23,192 nt of DNA from a virus: positions 1 through 23,192 of the IMG/VR virus record IMGVR_UViG_3300020457_000103; one strand, written 5' to 3'. Of this stretch, positions 4,727 through 12,011 are shown in pieces. The notes below the pieces were generated by a model that was not told the origin of the DNA, searched no databases, and was given only the letters and a program-made list of their open reading frames with translations. How positions within the stretch are numbered: position 1 is the first letter of the stretch; each line of letters begins with the position of its first letter. Made by a program: the position numbers and the translations under genes.

Positions 4727-4937
4727 TTACCGAAAAGAATACGACAAGTTCCAATCCTCATCTTCGTCAAAAAAAGATCGTGCTAATAGAAACAAAGTAC
4801 GAAGGTTAGCACTACGATTGAAAAAAGTTAAAAAAAATGATAATAAAGATATAGACCACAAGGATGGAAATCCTCGTAATAATAAAAAAAGTAATCTACG
4901 AATTGTTAGTCGTAGTACAAATAGGAGAAAAAAGTAA
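4713..4937 (+). CDS. Small HNH-type protein, 74 aa
   Basis: A 74-residue protein whose C-terminal half matches the compact HNH beta-beta-alpha motif: DIDHKDGN (residues 46-53), NN (56-57), SNLRIVSRS (60-68) and N70. In HNH_3-type nucleases His49 would be the general base and the Asn residues organise the metal loop. No zinc-binding Cys pairs are present. The N-terminus (RNYRKEYDKFQ, Ser stretch, then Arg/Lys-rich) probably binds DNA. Similar short proteins are common in phage genomes and usually named HNH endonuclease. HNH proteins encoded next to terminase genes are known packaging components in HK97-like phages, so a packaging role is plausible. It is short, so activity is not assured. It starts inside the previous gene and its stop overlaps the next ATG (TAATG). 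Confidence 0.7.
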   Translation: MTKRNYRKEYDKFQSSSSSKKDRANRNKVRRLALRLKKVKKNDNKDIDHKDGNPRNNKKSNLRIVSRSTNRRKK

Positions 4938-5302
4938 TGGCTAGGGAGTACAAAAAAGTTTTTGACGAAATTCGTAGAGATACGGAGGCAGGTAAAATTG
5001 AAAAACAATTAGACAAGGTAAGTCCAAAGTTTAGAGAACAATTAAAAAAAGAACTTGAAGAAGAAGCACGAAAAAAGAAACAAAGTGAACTAAAAAGAAA
5101 ATTAAAACAAATACAAAAAAAAAGAAAATTTAAAATAAAATTTAGAAAAGAAGAAGATTTTCCGGGATTTACTAAGGGAGAAGTAGCGGAGTCTAAACTT
5201 AAAGAAAAACAAAAGAAGAAACGAAGAGGTAGTAGTGGTAGAAGTGGTGTACCATTATCTAATAGAATTTTAAAAGGTGGCTTTGGTAAAAAAATATATT
5301 AG
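4937..5302 (+). CDS. Lysine/glutamate-rich helical protein, 121 aa
   Basis: Unrecognised 121-residue protein. Residues about 1-75 are almost all Lys, Glu, Arg and Gln and should form a long charged helix or coiled coil. This is followed by EEDFPGFTKGEVAES, a second Lys stretch, and a Gly/Ser-rich tail (RGSSGRSGVPLSNRILKGGFG). The start is coupled to the HNH gene (TAATG) with AGGAG just upstream. It has no membrane segment. Composition fits a nucleic-acid-binding or scaffolding helper of the packaging cluster; unproven. Confidence 0.65.
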   Translation: MAREYKKVFDEIRRDTEAGKIEKQLDKVSPKFREQLKKELEEEARKKKQSELKRKLKQIQKKRKFKIKFRKEEDFPGFTKGEVAESKLKEKQKKKRRGSSGRSGVPLSNRILKGGFGKKIY

Positions 5303-5304
5303 TT

Positions 5305-5703
5305 ATGAGTTCAGCTACAAAATCAAATCCTTCTCTATGGAAAAGAATTGTTGCTCGTGTAAAAGCACAAGCATCTCACGGAACGGCCGCAGGTCAATGG
5401 TCTGGCAGAAAAGCACAAGCGGCTGTCAAAGCATACAAAAAAGCAGGTGGTGGCTATAAGGGTGGCAAAAAATCTAGCAACTCGTTATCCAAATGGTCTA
5501 AACAAAAATGGCGTACAAAATCAGGTAAAAAATCTTCAGATACAGGTGAAAGGTATTTACCCGAAAAAGCTATTAAAAATTTATCATCAAAAGAATATGC
5601 GAGAACTTCGGCAAAGAAAAGACAAGACAAAGCTAGTGGAAAACAGTTTAGTAAACAACCTAAGTCAATCGCAAGAAAAGTAAGGAGATTTAGAAAAGTA
5701 TGA
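5305..5703 (+). CDS. DUF5872-like basic protein, 132 aa
   Basis: A 132-residue protein with about 38 Lys/Arg and about 5 acidic residues. Motifs in order: PSLWKRIVARVKA (residues 9-21), GQWSGRKAQAAVKAYKKAGGGYKG (30-53), SLSKWSKQKWRTKSGKKSS (60-78), ERYLPEKAIKNLSSKEYART (82-101) and GKQFSKQPKSIARKVRRFR (112-130). I recognise this architecture as the DUF5872 family, which I recall from both phages and giant viruses; name from memory. The N-terminal half looks like a small helical DNA-binding unit with conserved Trp. Biochemical function is not known to me. It starts 2 bases after the previous stop and overlaps the next start (ATGA). Confidence 0.8.
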   Translation: MSSATKSNPSLWKRIVARVKAQASHGTAAGQWSGRKAQAAVKAYKKAGGGYKGGKKSSNSLSKWSKQKWRTKSGKKSSDTGERYLPEKAIKNLSSKEYARTSAKKRQDKASGKQFSKQPKSIARKVRRFRKV

Positions 5704-5894
5704 CAATATTTACTAAATATTCTATAAGAGAAATAGAAACACTTCGTACTGTTGTTAAATCACAACATATGAAACATTACCCAAAAGACTTTGTGAATAA
5801 TCACGAAGCTGATAGAATCATAGAATCTCTATCGGAAGAAGCTAGAGAAAAACTATATGAACTAGCAGTTAATTATGGCATCACTAAGTTATAA
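5700..5894 (+). CDS. Hypothetical protein, 64 aa
   Basis: Small, probably all-helical protein of 64 residues, with the C-terminal part SEEAREKLYELAVNYGITKL forming an amphipathic helix. Unlike its neighbours it is not strongly basic. It starts inside the stop of the DUF5872-like gene (ATGA) and overlaps terL by 20 bases, so it is translationally coupled to both. It does not match a family I know. Its place directly ahead of terL makes a terminase-associated role possible. Confidence 0.65.
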   Translation: MTIFTKYSIREIETLRTVVKSQHMKHYPKDFVNNHEADRIIESLSEEAREKLYELAVNYGITKL

Positions 5895-7380
5895 GCCAGA
5901 CGGCGATACAATAAAACACTTTTTAAAAGACGATACTTTCTTTAGAGGAATACGAGGGCCTGTTGGCTCTGGTAAATCTGTAGCTTGTTGTATTGAAATA
6001 ATAAAACGAGCTATATCACAAAAGCCGAATGATGAAGGGATTCGCAAAACTAGATGGGCGGTCATTCGTAATACTAACCCTCAACTTAAAACTACTACAA
6101 TAAAAACTTGGCTAGATTGGTTTCCTGAAGAAGATTGGGGAAACTTTACTTGGAGTGTACCTTATACACACAAACTAAAAAAAGGGGATATTGATTGTGA
6201 GGTAATCTTTCTAGCGTTAGATAGACCTGAAGATGTTAAGAAATTACTATCTTTAGAACTTACAGGAGTATGGATCAATGAGGCACGAGAAATTCCTAAA
6301 AGTATTGTTGATGCTTGTTCTATGCGTGTTGGTCGTTTTCCATCTATGCGTGATGGTGGCCCAACTTGGTATGGAGTCGTTTGCGATACCAATCCACCTG
6401 ATACCGATCATTGGTGGGCAATTATGGCAGGTGAAACTGTTATACCTGATTATATAAGTAAACAAGAAGCTAAGATGTTGATTAAGCCAGATAATTGGAA
6501 ATTTTTTAATCAACCACCTGCTATGTTAGAAATAAAAAATAAAAACAATGAGATACAAGAATATAAAAAATCTGAAGTATCTGAGAATAGAAAGAATCTT
6601 ACAGAGAATTATTATAGTAATATTATCCGTGGTAAAACAAAATCGTGGATAGATGTATATGTTCTTAATAAACTTGGTACTGTTGAAGATGGTAAACCCG
6701 TATATGAATCATATAGACAAGATGTACATATGGCTAAAGGTGAACTTGCACTTGCAGAACATCTTCCTGTTTATATGGGTATTGATTTTGGTCTTACACC
6801 TGCTTGTGTCTTTGCACAAAAGATAAGAACCAGATGGATAGTATTTGAAGAACTTGTAGCAGAAGATATGGGTATTGTTAAATTTTCTGATTTAATGAAA
6901 CAATCTATGGCACGATATCATCCTAGAACTTTTTATATATTTGGAGATCCTGCAGGAGATCATAGAGTGCAAACAGATGAAAGCACACCATTTCAAATAC
7001 TAAGAGGTAAAGGTATTACTGCTCGACCTGCTCCAAGTAATGATGTTACATTGCGAATAGAGTCTGTAGCTACTTGTCTTAATAGAATGGTAGATGGTGA
7101 ATCAGGTATTCTTATTGATAAAAGTTGTATTAATTTACTTAGAGGATTTGCAGGTGGATATCATTATAGACGACTTCAAGTATCTGGTGAACGCTATGAT
7201 GAGCGACCAAATAAGAATAGATTTTCGCATGTACACGACGCTTTACAATATTTATTACTTGGTGCAGGTGAAGGTAGGTCTTTGACAATCGGTACTAAAT
7301 ATAGTAAACCTATAATAGCTAAAAAAAATTTTAATGTTTTTGATGTAAAACCCAAGAACATTTATGAAAGAAGGAGATAG
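5875..7380 (+). CDS. terL: Terminase large subunit
   Basis: ATP-driven DNA-packaging motor and headful or cos nuclease, docking on the portal. The 501 residues have the full motif set: Walker A GPVGSGKS (28-35), Walker B with catalytic acid in LTGVWINEARE (129-139), coupling motif CDTNPPD (170-176), then an RNase-H-like nuclease domain with D303 in MGIDFG, D358 in FGDPAG (356-361) and D455 in HVHDALQ. The C-terminal tail is basic (KPKNIYERRR), as expected for portal contact. All catalytic residues are in place. The start at 5875 overlaps the 64-aa gene by 20 bases with no Shine-Dalgarno sequence, so translation is likely coupled. It is separated from terS by about 3 kb of small genes, an unusual layout. 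Confidence 0.95.
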   Translation: MASLSYKPDGDTIKHFLKDDTFFRGIRGPVGSGKSVACCIEIIKRAISQKPNDEGIRKTRWAVIRNTNPQLKTTTIKTWLDWFPEEDWGNFTWSVPYTHKLKKGDIDCEVIFLALDRPEDVKKLLSLELTGVWINEAREIPKSIVDACSMRVGRFPSMRDGGPTWYGVVCDTNPPDTDHWWAIMAGETVIPDYISKQEAKMLIKPDNWKFFNQPPAMLEIKNKNNEIQEYKKSEVSENRKNLTENYYSNIIRGKTKSWIDVYVLNKLGTVEDGKPVYESYRQDVHMAKGELALAEHLPVYMGIDFGLTPACVFAQKIRTRWIVFEELVAEDMGIVKFSDLMKQSMARYHPRTFYIFGDPAGDHRVQTDESTPFQILRGKGITARPAPSNDVTLRIESVATCLNRMVDGESGILIDKSCINLLRGFAGGYHYRRLQVSGERYDERPNKNRFSHVHDALQYLLLGAGEGRSLTIGTKYSKPIIAKKNFNVFDVKPKNIYERRR

Positions 7381-7383
7381 CTT

Positions 7384-7644
7384 ATGTGTGGTGGTGGCGG
7401 TGGCTCAAGACCTGCTCCTCCTCCTCCTCCTCCTCCAATCTCTGCATCCCAAAGGGCACAGAGAGCGGCAGATAGGAGGAAGCAGTTGAGAGAGAAGGCT
7501 GAGTTGAAAGAAGAAAGATATCAAGATACACTTGCAGAAGTTTCTGGTAGAAGAGGCAGAAGGTCGCTTATGTCAGGAAGAAGAAGTGGATCGGGGTATT
7601 TAGCAGTACAAGGCACAGTTAGTCGTGGCACTCTTGGAGTGTAA
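7384..7644 (+). CDS. Pro/Gly-rich small protein ahead of portal, 86 aa
   Basis: An 86-residue protein with a low-complexity start: MCGGGGGSRP, then a run of seven prolines. A charged helix follows (residues about 22-52), then an Arg/Gly/Ser-rich end including GRRGRRSLMSGRR. Similar proteins with a Gly/Pro head and an 'RRGRRSL' tail occur just before the portal gene in many podovirus genomes; their function is not known to me. It has one of the best ribosome binding sites in the window (GAAGGAGA, 7 bases before ATG), so it is probably made in quantity. Not a lipoprotein, since there is no hydrophobic signal before the Cys. Possibly a head or connector accessory protein. Confidence 0.7.
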   Translation: MCGGGGGSRPAPPPPPPPISASQRAQRAADRRKQLREKAELKEERYQDTLAEVSGRRGRRSLMSGRRSGSGYLAVQGTVSRGTLGV

Positions 7645-9249
7645 ATGGTTGTAGATGTCATACCTCAAGCACCTGTTGATTTTTCGGAATCAAAGGTCAA
7701 ACAACTTCTTGCTAAATATAGACGAGCACAAGCAATAAAAGATCAATGGATTCCTATCTTTGAAGATTGCTATGAATATGCTTTACCTCAAAGGGAATCA
7801 TTCTATTCAGAAAGTATAGCAAAAAGAAGAAGTGAAAGAATCTTTGATGAAACTGCTGTTGTAGGGGTTCAAGAGTTTGCATCTCGTTTACAATCAGGCA
7901 TTGTACCAAACTATGCAAGATGGGCAGAGTTTACAAGTGGTACTGAAATTCCAAAAGATGAACAAAAAGAAGTAAACGAAATGTTAGATACTGTTACTGA
8001 ATATGTATTTGAAATTTTACAAAACTCAAATTTTTCACAAGAAGTTCACGAAACCTTTTTAGATTGCGCAGTAGGTACAGGATGTCTACTTGTTGAAGAG
8101 GGAGATGCTGTACACCCAATAAAATTTAAAGCAATCCCTTTACCTCATTTATTATTAGATGCAGGACACGACGAAAAGATAGATCATATATTTAGAGAAA
8201 GAAGAATTAAATTTAGACAAATATTAAATGCTTATCCTAATGCAAAATTACCTGCACGGATGATGGAAGAAATGGGCAAGAATCCAGATAAAGAATGTAA
8301 ACTTATTGAAATAGTTTATCGTAATTATAACAATACAAAAGAAGAAGAATACCAATTCTGTGTTATTTCAGAAACATATGAAGCAGAATTATTTTCACAA
8401 ACATTTAAAGGAATGGGATCAAATCCATATTTAATATATAGATGGAGTAAATGTGCAGGTGAAGTATATGGAAGAGGGCCACTACAACTTGCTCTACCTG
8501 CAATTAAAACTTCTAATCTTGTTATTGAATTGATATTAGAAAATGCACAAATGGCAATATCTGGTATGTATCAAGTAGAAGATGATGGTGTAATTAATGT
8601 TGATAATATTCAATTAATTCCCGGAACAATCATACCAAAAGCTGTTGGCAGTAGTGGACTTACACCTGTTCAACCTGCAGGAAACTTTCAGGTATCAGAT
8701 TTAGTATTACGAGATATGCGACAAAATATAAAGAAGGCACTATATAATGATATGTTAGGTACGCCAAACGAAAAGACACCTATGTCAGCAACGGAAGTAG
8801 CAGAACGAATGGCTGACCTTTCTCGTCAAATAGGTGCGGCATTCGGAAGATTACAAGCAGAACTTGTTAATCCTGTATTACAACGAGTAGTTTATATATT
8901 AAAGAAACAAGGGCGAATACAAATTCCAACTGTTAATGGTAGAGAAATAAAAATAAGATCCTCTTCGCCACTTGCACAAGCACAACAACAACAAGATGTT
9001 GCTACTTTAGATAGATTTATAGGAATGTTACAAGCCAGACTTGGCCCACAATTAACTAATATTCTTGTTAAGCAAAACGAAACTGCTAAGTTTTTAGCTA
9101 AAAAACTAGGTGTTCCAGAAGAGTTAATTCGTTCTGATAAAGAAATGGGACAAGCGGCGGGTCAAATAGGAGAAATGGTTCAAGGGTTACAGCAAACAGG
9201 TATGCAACCAAGGGATTCCATTAACGCTTTACAAAACATTACAAAGTAG
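7645..9249 (+). CDS. Portal (head-tail connector), T7 gp8-like
   Basis: Forms the twelve-subunit ring at the capsid vertex through which TerL packages DNA and to which the tail attaches. The 534 residues are almost the same as T7 gp8 (536). Typical signatures: RSERIFDETAVVGVQEFAS near residues 62-80, the GTGCLLVEEGD segment at about 139-149, YRWSKCAGEVYGRGP (about 265-280), and the long C-terminal helical region with PMSATEVAERMADLSRQ (about 380-400) leading into a Gln-rich barrel region. It starts at the base after the preceding stop (TAAATG), so translation is coupled. Family is the T7-type head-to-tail connector; confidence is high from both sequence and context. Confidence 0.92.
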   Translation: MVVDVIPQAPVDFSESKVKQLLAKYRRAQAIKDQWIPIFEDCYEYALPQRESFYSESIAKRRSERIFDETAVVGVQEFASRLQSGIVPNYARWAEFTSGTEIPKDEQKEVNEMLDTVTEYVFEILQNSNFSQEVHETFLDCAVGTGCLLVEEGDAVHPIKFKAIPLPHLLLDAGHDEKIDHIFRERRIKFRQILNAYPNAKLPARMMEEMGKNPDKECKLIEIVYRNYNNTKEEEYQFCVISETYEAELFSQTFKGMGSNPYLIYRWSKCAGEVYGRGPLQLALPAIKTSNLVIELILENAQMAISGMYQVEDDGVINVDNIQLIPGTIIPKAVGSSGLTPVQPAGNFQVSDLVLRDMRQNIKKALYNDMLGTPNEKTPMSATEVAERMADLSRQIGAAFGRLQAELVNPVLQRVVYILKKQGRIQIPTVNGREIKIRSSSPLAQAQQQQDVATLDRFIGMLQARLGPQLTNILVKQNETAKFLAKKLGVPEELIRSDKEMGQAAGQIGEMVQGLQQTGMQPRDSINALQNITK

Positions 9250-9261
9250 TATAAATAGAGT

Positions 9262-9549
9262 ATGAAAGCAAAACCTAATCGTATAGTAGGATTAGATAAT
9301 TTTGAACGAAGTCCTGACGAAGAAACCCGTCTTAATTTTATCTTTGAAAGTGTATTTAAAACTGATGCAGGTGCAGAAGTATTAAAATATCTACGAATGA
9401 TTACAATAGAAGCTGTTGCAGGTTCAGAAATAAGCGATCAGCAACTACGACATATTGAAGGTCAACGCTATATAGTAGGTTTAATACAACGCCGACTAAA
9501 TAAAGGAAGAAGTCAAAACATAATACAGGAGAAAAAAGATGTCAGATAA
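9262..9549 (+). CDS. Bbp19-like small phage protein, 95 aa
   Basis: A 95-residue helical protein. The core 'FESVFKTDAGAEVLKYLRMIT...IEGQRYIVGLIQRRL' (split here: FESVFKTDAGAEVLKYL at about 28-44 and HIEGQRYIVGLIQRRL at about 64-79) resembles the Bbp19-like phage domain, usually found between portal and scaffold genes in podoviruses. The family's role is unknown; location suggests head assembly. It follows the portal after 12 bases and its end overlaps the scaffold gene by 11 bases. The strong AGGAG near its 3' end (9528-9533) is the ribosome binding site of the scaffold gene. Confidence 0.65.
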   Translation: MKAKPNRIVGLDNFERSPDEETRLNFIFESVFKTDAGAEVLKYLRMITIEAVAGSEISDQQLRHIEGQRYIVGLIQRRLNKGRSQNIIQEKKDVR

Positions 9550-10324
9550 TACAGAACAAGCAGAAGAAAATACTGCAGAAGTAACAGAATCTACTGAACA
9601 AACGGCTGAACAACAGCCACAAGAACCACAAAATTTATCTGAAAGACCAAATGATACTTTGGTTCAACCAACAGCAGATGACTTAATTCTTGGTAAATTT
9701 AAATCACAAGAAGATTTAGAACAAGGATATAAAGAATTAGAAAAATATGTTGGTGGTAACAAAGATGAACTTAGAGATCAAATTATAGATGAACTTTCAC
9801 AAGAAGCTGATTCTGAAGTTCCAGAACATTATGAATTACCTGCATTACCAGAACATATAACAGAAGATGATGTTATGGAAAATCCTATGACAGAATGGTG
9901 GCGAGGTCATTGCGCAGAAAATGCATATGATCAAGAAATGTTTGAAGATGGTATTAATGCATATATTGATATGATGGGAGAGTACGCTCCTAATGCAGAT
10001 GCAGAAATAGAAAAATTAGGAGAAAATGCTCAAGCAAGAATACAAGCTGTAGATAGTTTTTCACAAGCATACTTTACTCCAGATGAACACGAATACCTTA
10101 GTTCAACTATAGGTACAACTGCAGAAGGTATTGAAATACTAGAAAAAATTATGCAAATGAGAAATGAGAATATATCTTCTTATCAACAACAAGAACCTCT
10201 AAATAAACTTACCCTAGAAGATGTAAGAGGGATGATGAAAGACCCTCGCTACTTTGACCCAAAAGAAAGAGATGAATCTTTTGTAAGAAAAGTAGATGAT
10301 GCATTTGCTAGACTCTATAGATGA
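9539..10324 (+). CDS. Capsid scaffolding protein
   Basis: Internal chaperone that drives procapsid assembly and leaves before DNA fills the head. The 261 residues are acidic overall. The N-terminus is a Glu/Gln/Thr-rich disordered segment (residues 1-45). It is followed by the scaffold signature GKFKSQEDLEQGYKELEKYV (52-71), a helical acidic middle, and a C-terminal helix (DPKERDESFVRKVDDAFARLYR) likely to bind the capsid protein. Composition, length and place between portal and capsid match T7 gp9 and relatives. Ribosome binding site GGAGAAAAAAG lies before the ATG. The stop overlaps the next start (ATGA). Confidence 0.85.
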   Translation: MSDNTEQAEENTAEVTESTEQTAEQQPQEPQNLSERPNDTLVQPTADDLILGKFKSQEDLEQGYKELEKYVGGNKDELRDQIIDELSQEADSEVPEHYELPALPEHITEDDVMENPMTEWWRGHCAENAYDQEMFEDGINAYIDMMGEYAPNADAEIEKLGENAQARIQAVDSFSQAYFTPDEHEYLSSTIGTTAEGIEILEKIMQMRNENISSYQQQEPLNKLTLEDVRGMMKDPRYFDPKERDESFVRKVDDAFARLYR

Positions 10325-10860
10325 TATATCAAGACCTTGCTACGCCTGATGATGCTTTTGAATTAGCATTGCATATGAAGAGTAAAGATAGGTTTGAGAT
10401 AGCATTATTTGGTCTTGATCCACTTATGGCACTATTATATCCATTTAGAGCAAACCGACCAAATACAATAACTTGGACAATTTTTGATGACAAGAAACCT
10501 ATTGCAATGTGGGGGTGTGTTCCTATTAAAGGTCATACAACAAAAGCTACTTGTTGGTTTCTTAGTGGTGAAGATGTAATGAAGAATATGCGATTCCTAC
10601 GCCAGACAAAACGGGCATTTAATTGGACAATTTCTCATTACCAACACTTGCATAACTTCGTTACAGAAGAACAAACACAAACTATAAGATGGCTTAAATG
10701 GTTAGGATTTAAATTCCAAAATGAACCACTACTTGTCAAAAATGTAAAAGTAAGATATTTTTACTATGAGTCTTGCGAAAAGACTCAAGTGGAACCCATT
10801 GATGATTTATGTGGCCCTATATGGAAAACCCGAATGAATCAAACTATGGACAATTCTTGA
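10321..10860 (+). CDS. T7 gp13-like protein (GNAT-like fold)
   Basis: A 179-residue protein resembling the T7 gp13 family (DUF2833), a GNAT-like fold. N-terminal PDDAFELALHMKSKDRFEI (9-27) matches the 'damelAenmR..D..Ei' start of that family. Then come a strand IAMWGCVP (61-68) and the C-terminal RWLKWLGFKFQNEP (123-136), typical of acetyltransferase-like ends. In T7, gp13 is needed for infectious virion production and affects assembly of ejection proteins, but no enzymatic activity is established. Here it sits between scaffold and capsid rather than next to the gp14-16 genes as in T7. It overlaps the scaffold stop by 4 bases. It is also possible that it is simply a GNAT acetyltransferase. 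Confidence 0.75.
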   Translation: MIYQDLATPDDAFELALHMKSKDRFEIALFGLDPLMALLYPFRANRPNTITWTIFDDKKPIAMWGCVPIKGHTTKATCWFLSGEDVMKNMRFLRQTKRAFNWTISHYQHLHNFVTEEQTQTIRWLKWLGFKFQNEPLLVKNVKVRYFYYESCEKTQVEPIDDLCGPIWKTRMNQTMDNS

Positions 10861-10891
10861 ACTGTAATATTAACTTTATTAGGAGATAGTT

Positions 10892-11716
10892 ATGGCAACT
10901 TCCATTACTACTGCCTTTATTAAGCAGTTTGAATCAGAAGTCCATATGGCATATCAGCGTATGGGATCAAAACTGAGGAATACAGTTAGACAGCTTAATA
11001 ATGTAAAAGGCAATCAAGCGAGATTCCAAAAGGTGGGCAAAGGTAGTGCAACTGAGAAATCAAGACACGCCAATGTTCCAACTATGGAAATAACTCACAA
11101 TACAGTTGATGTAACTCTATCTGATTTCTATGCGGCAGATTATGTTGATAGATTGGATGAGTTGAAAACTAACATAGATGAAAGACAAGTTCTTTCACAA
11201 TCAGCGGCTTCTGCTCTAGGTAGAAAAACAGATCAACTTATTGTTGATGTGTTAGATGCAGGGTCTAATAGTAACAATGTCGTACACGGCTCTGCAGGTC
11301 TTACACTTGCAAAGGCGTTAACAGTTTACGAAAATTTCGGCGAAGCTGATGTTCCTGATGATGGACAAAGATATTTTGTTGTATCTTCAGCAGGTTGGGC
11401 AGATTTATTACAAATTGACCAATTCTCAAGAGCAGAGTATATCGGTGAAAAAGAACTACCATATTCAGGTGGTATGACGGCTAAGAGATGGTTAGGGTTC
11501 TTATGGTTCTCTTTCTCTGGTCTGTCGCTTTCTAGTACAACTAGAGATTGCCACGCTTACCACAGATCATCTGTTGGTTTAGCTATGGGTTCTGATATCA
11601 GAACTGAAGTAAACTATATACCTGAAAAGGTCAGTAATCTAATCACTTCATATATGTCTATGGGTGCTGTGATGATTGACAATGATGGTGCGATAGAATG
11701 TCAAATAACAGAATAG
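10892..11716 (+). CDS. Major capsid protein
   Basis: Main shell protein of the head, presumed HK97 fold. It is 274 residues, clearly shorter than T7 gp10A (345). The sequence type (N-terminal helix FIKQFESEVHMAYQRMGSKL, then Arg/Lys-rich RNTVRQLNNVKGNQARFQKV, then VPTMEITHNTVDVTLSDFYAADYVD, residues 62-86, split here by commas for reading) is the 'phage capsid protein' type common in environmental podoviruses rather than the T7 gp10 type. A strong ribosome binding site (TTAGGAGA, 5-7 bases before the ATG) and a 31-base gap set it apart from its weakly initiated neighbours, as expected for a highly made protein. Identity follows from sequence type, position after scaffold and expression signals. 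Confidence 0.88.
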   Translation: MATSITTAFIKQFESEVHMAYQRMGSKLRNTVRQLNNVKGNQARFQKVGKGSATEKSRHANVPTMEITHNTVDVTLSDFYAADYVDRLDELKTNIDERQVLSQSAASALGRKTDQLIVDVLDAGSNSNNVVHGSAGLTLAKALTVYENFGEADVPDDGQRYFVVSSAGWADLLQIDQFSRAEYIGEKELPYSGGMTAKRWLGFLWFSFSGLSLSSTTRDCHAYHRSSVGLAMGSDIRTEVNYIPEKVSNLITSYMSMGAVMIDNDGAIECQITE

Positions 11717-11726
11717 GAGAAAACTA

Positions 11727-11975
11727 ATGGCTTTTACTCAAGCAAACTTAAAAAAGATTGCAGGTGGTGGAGATCAAAATGTTTATCTCTACAACTCTGC
11801 TGATGCTGTTGCAACCATTGCAGGATCAGGTTATTTTAATAATGCTACCAATCAACTTCATCAGAATGATGTAATCATTACTGTTGGATCAACGGGTGGC
11901 ACAAGAACAGTAGATGTCCTTGTTGTATCAAGTGCAACGGCGGCGGCTACTGTAACAACTATTAATGGTACATAG
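11727..11975 (+). CDS. Small capsid-associated protein, possible decoration protein, 82 aa
   Basis: An 82-residue protein with almost no charged residues after residue 12, rich in Ala, Thr, Val and Gly, and predicted all-beta (VATIAGSGYFNNATNQL, then alternating strands VIITVGS, RTVDVLVVSS, TVTTING). It has its own strong ribosome binding site (TAGGAGA) and follows the capsid gene after 10 bases. Small beta proteins in this position are often head decoration or head fibre proteins, and similar 'SADAVATIAGSGYF' proteins are common in phage virion clusters. The role here is inference. Confidence 0.7.
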   Translation: MAFTQANLKKIAGGGDQNVYLYNSADAVATIAGSGYFNNATNQLHQNDVIITVGSTGGTRTVDVLVVSSATAAATVTTINGT

Positions 11976-11981
11976 GGTATT

Positions 11982-11999
11982 GGGGGAGGCAACTCCCCC
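11982..11999 (+). terminator. GNRA-loop hairpin after the capsid genes (T-phi-like position)
   Basis: Perfect 7-bp stem GGGGGAG (11982-11988) / CTCCCCC (11993-11999) closed by a GCAA tetraloop, followed by GATATTTAAATT. It lies in the 36-base gap between the capsid-associated gene and the tail tube gene, the same relative place as the T7 terminator T-phi after gene 10. The following tract is only partly T-rich, so termination would be partial. The only purine-rich ribosome-binding-like sequence for the next gene (GGGGGAGG) is inside the stem, so it may also limit its translation. Confidence 0.7.
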
Positions 12000-12011
12000 G
12001 ATATTTAAATT

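Noticed and set aside
3769-5008. Minus-strand hydrophobic frames opposite the small basic genes
   Set aside because: Lys-rich codons (AAA/AAG) read as Phe/Leu (TTT/CTT) on the other strand, which creates false membrane-like frames; no ribosome binding sites.
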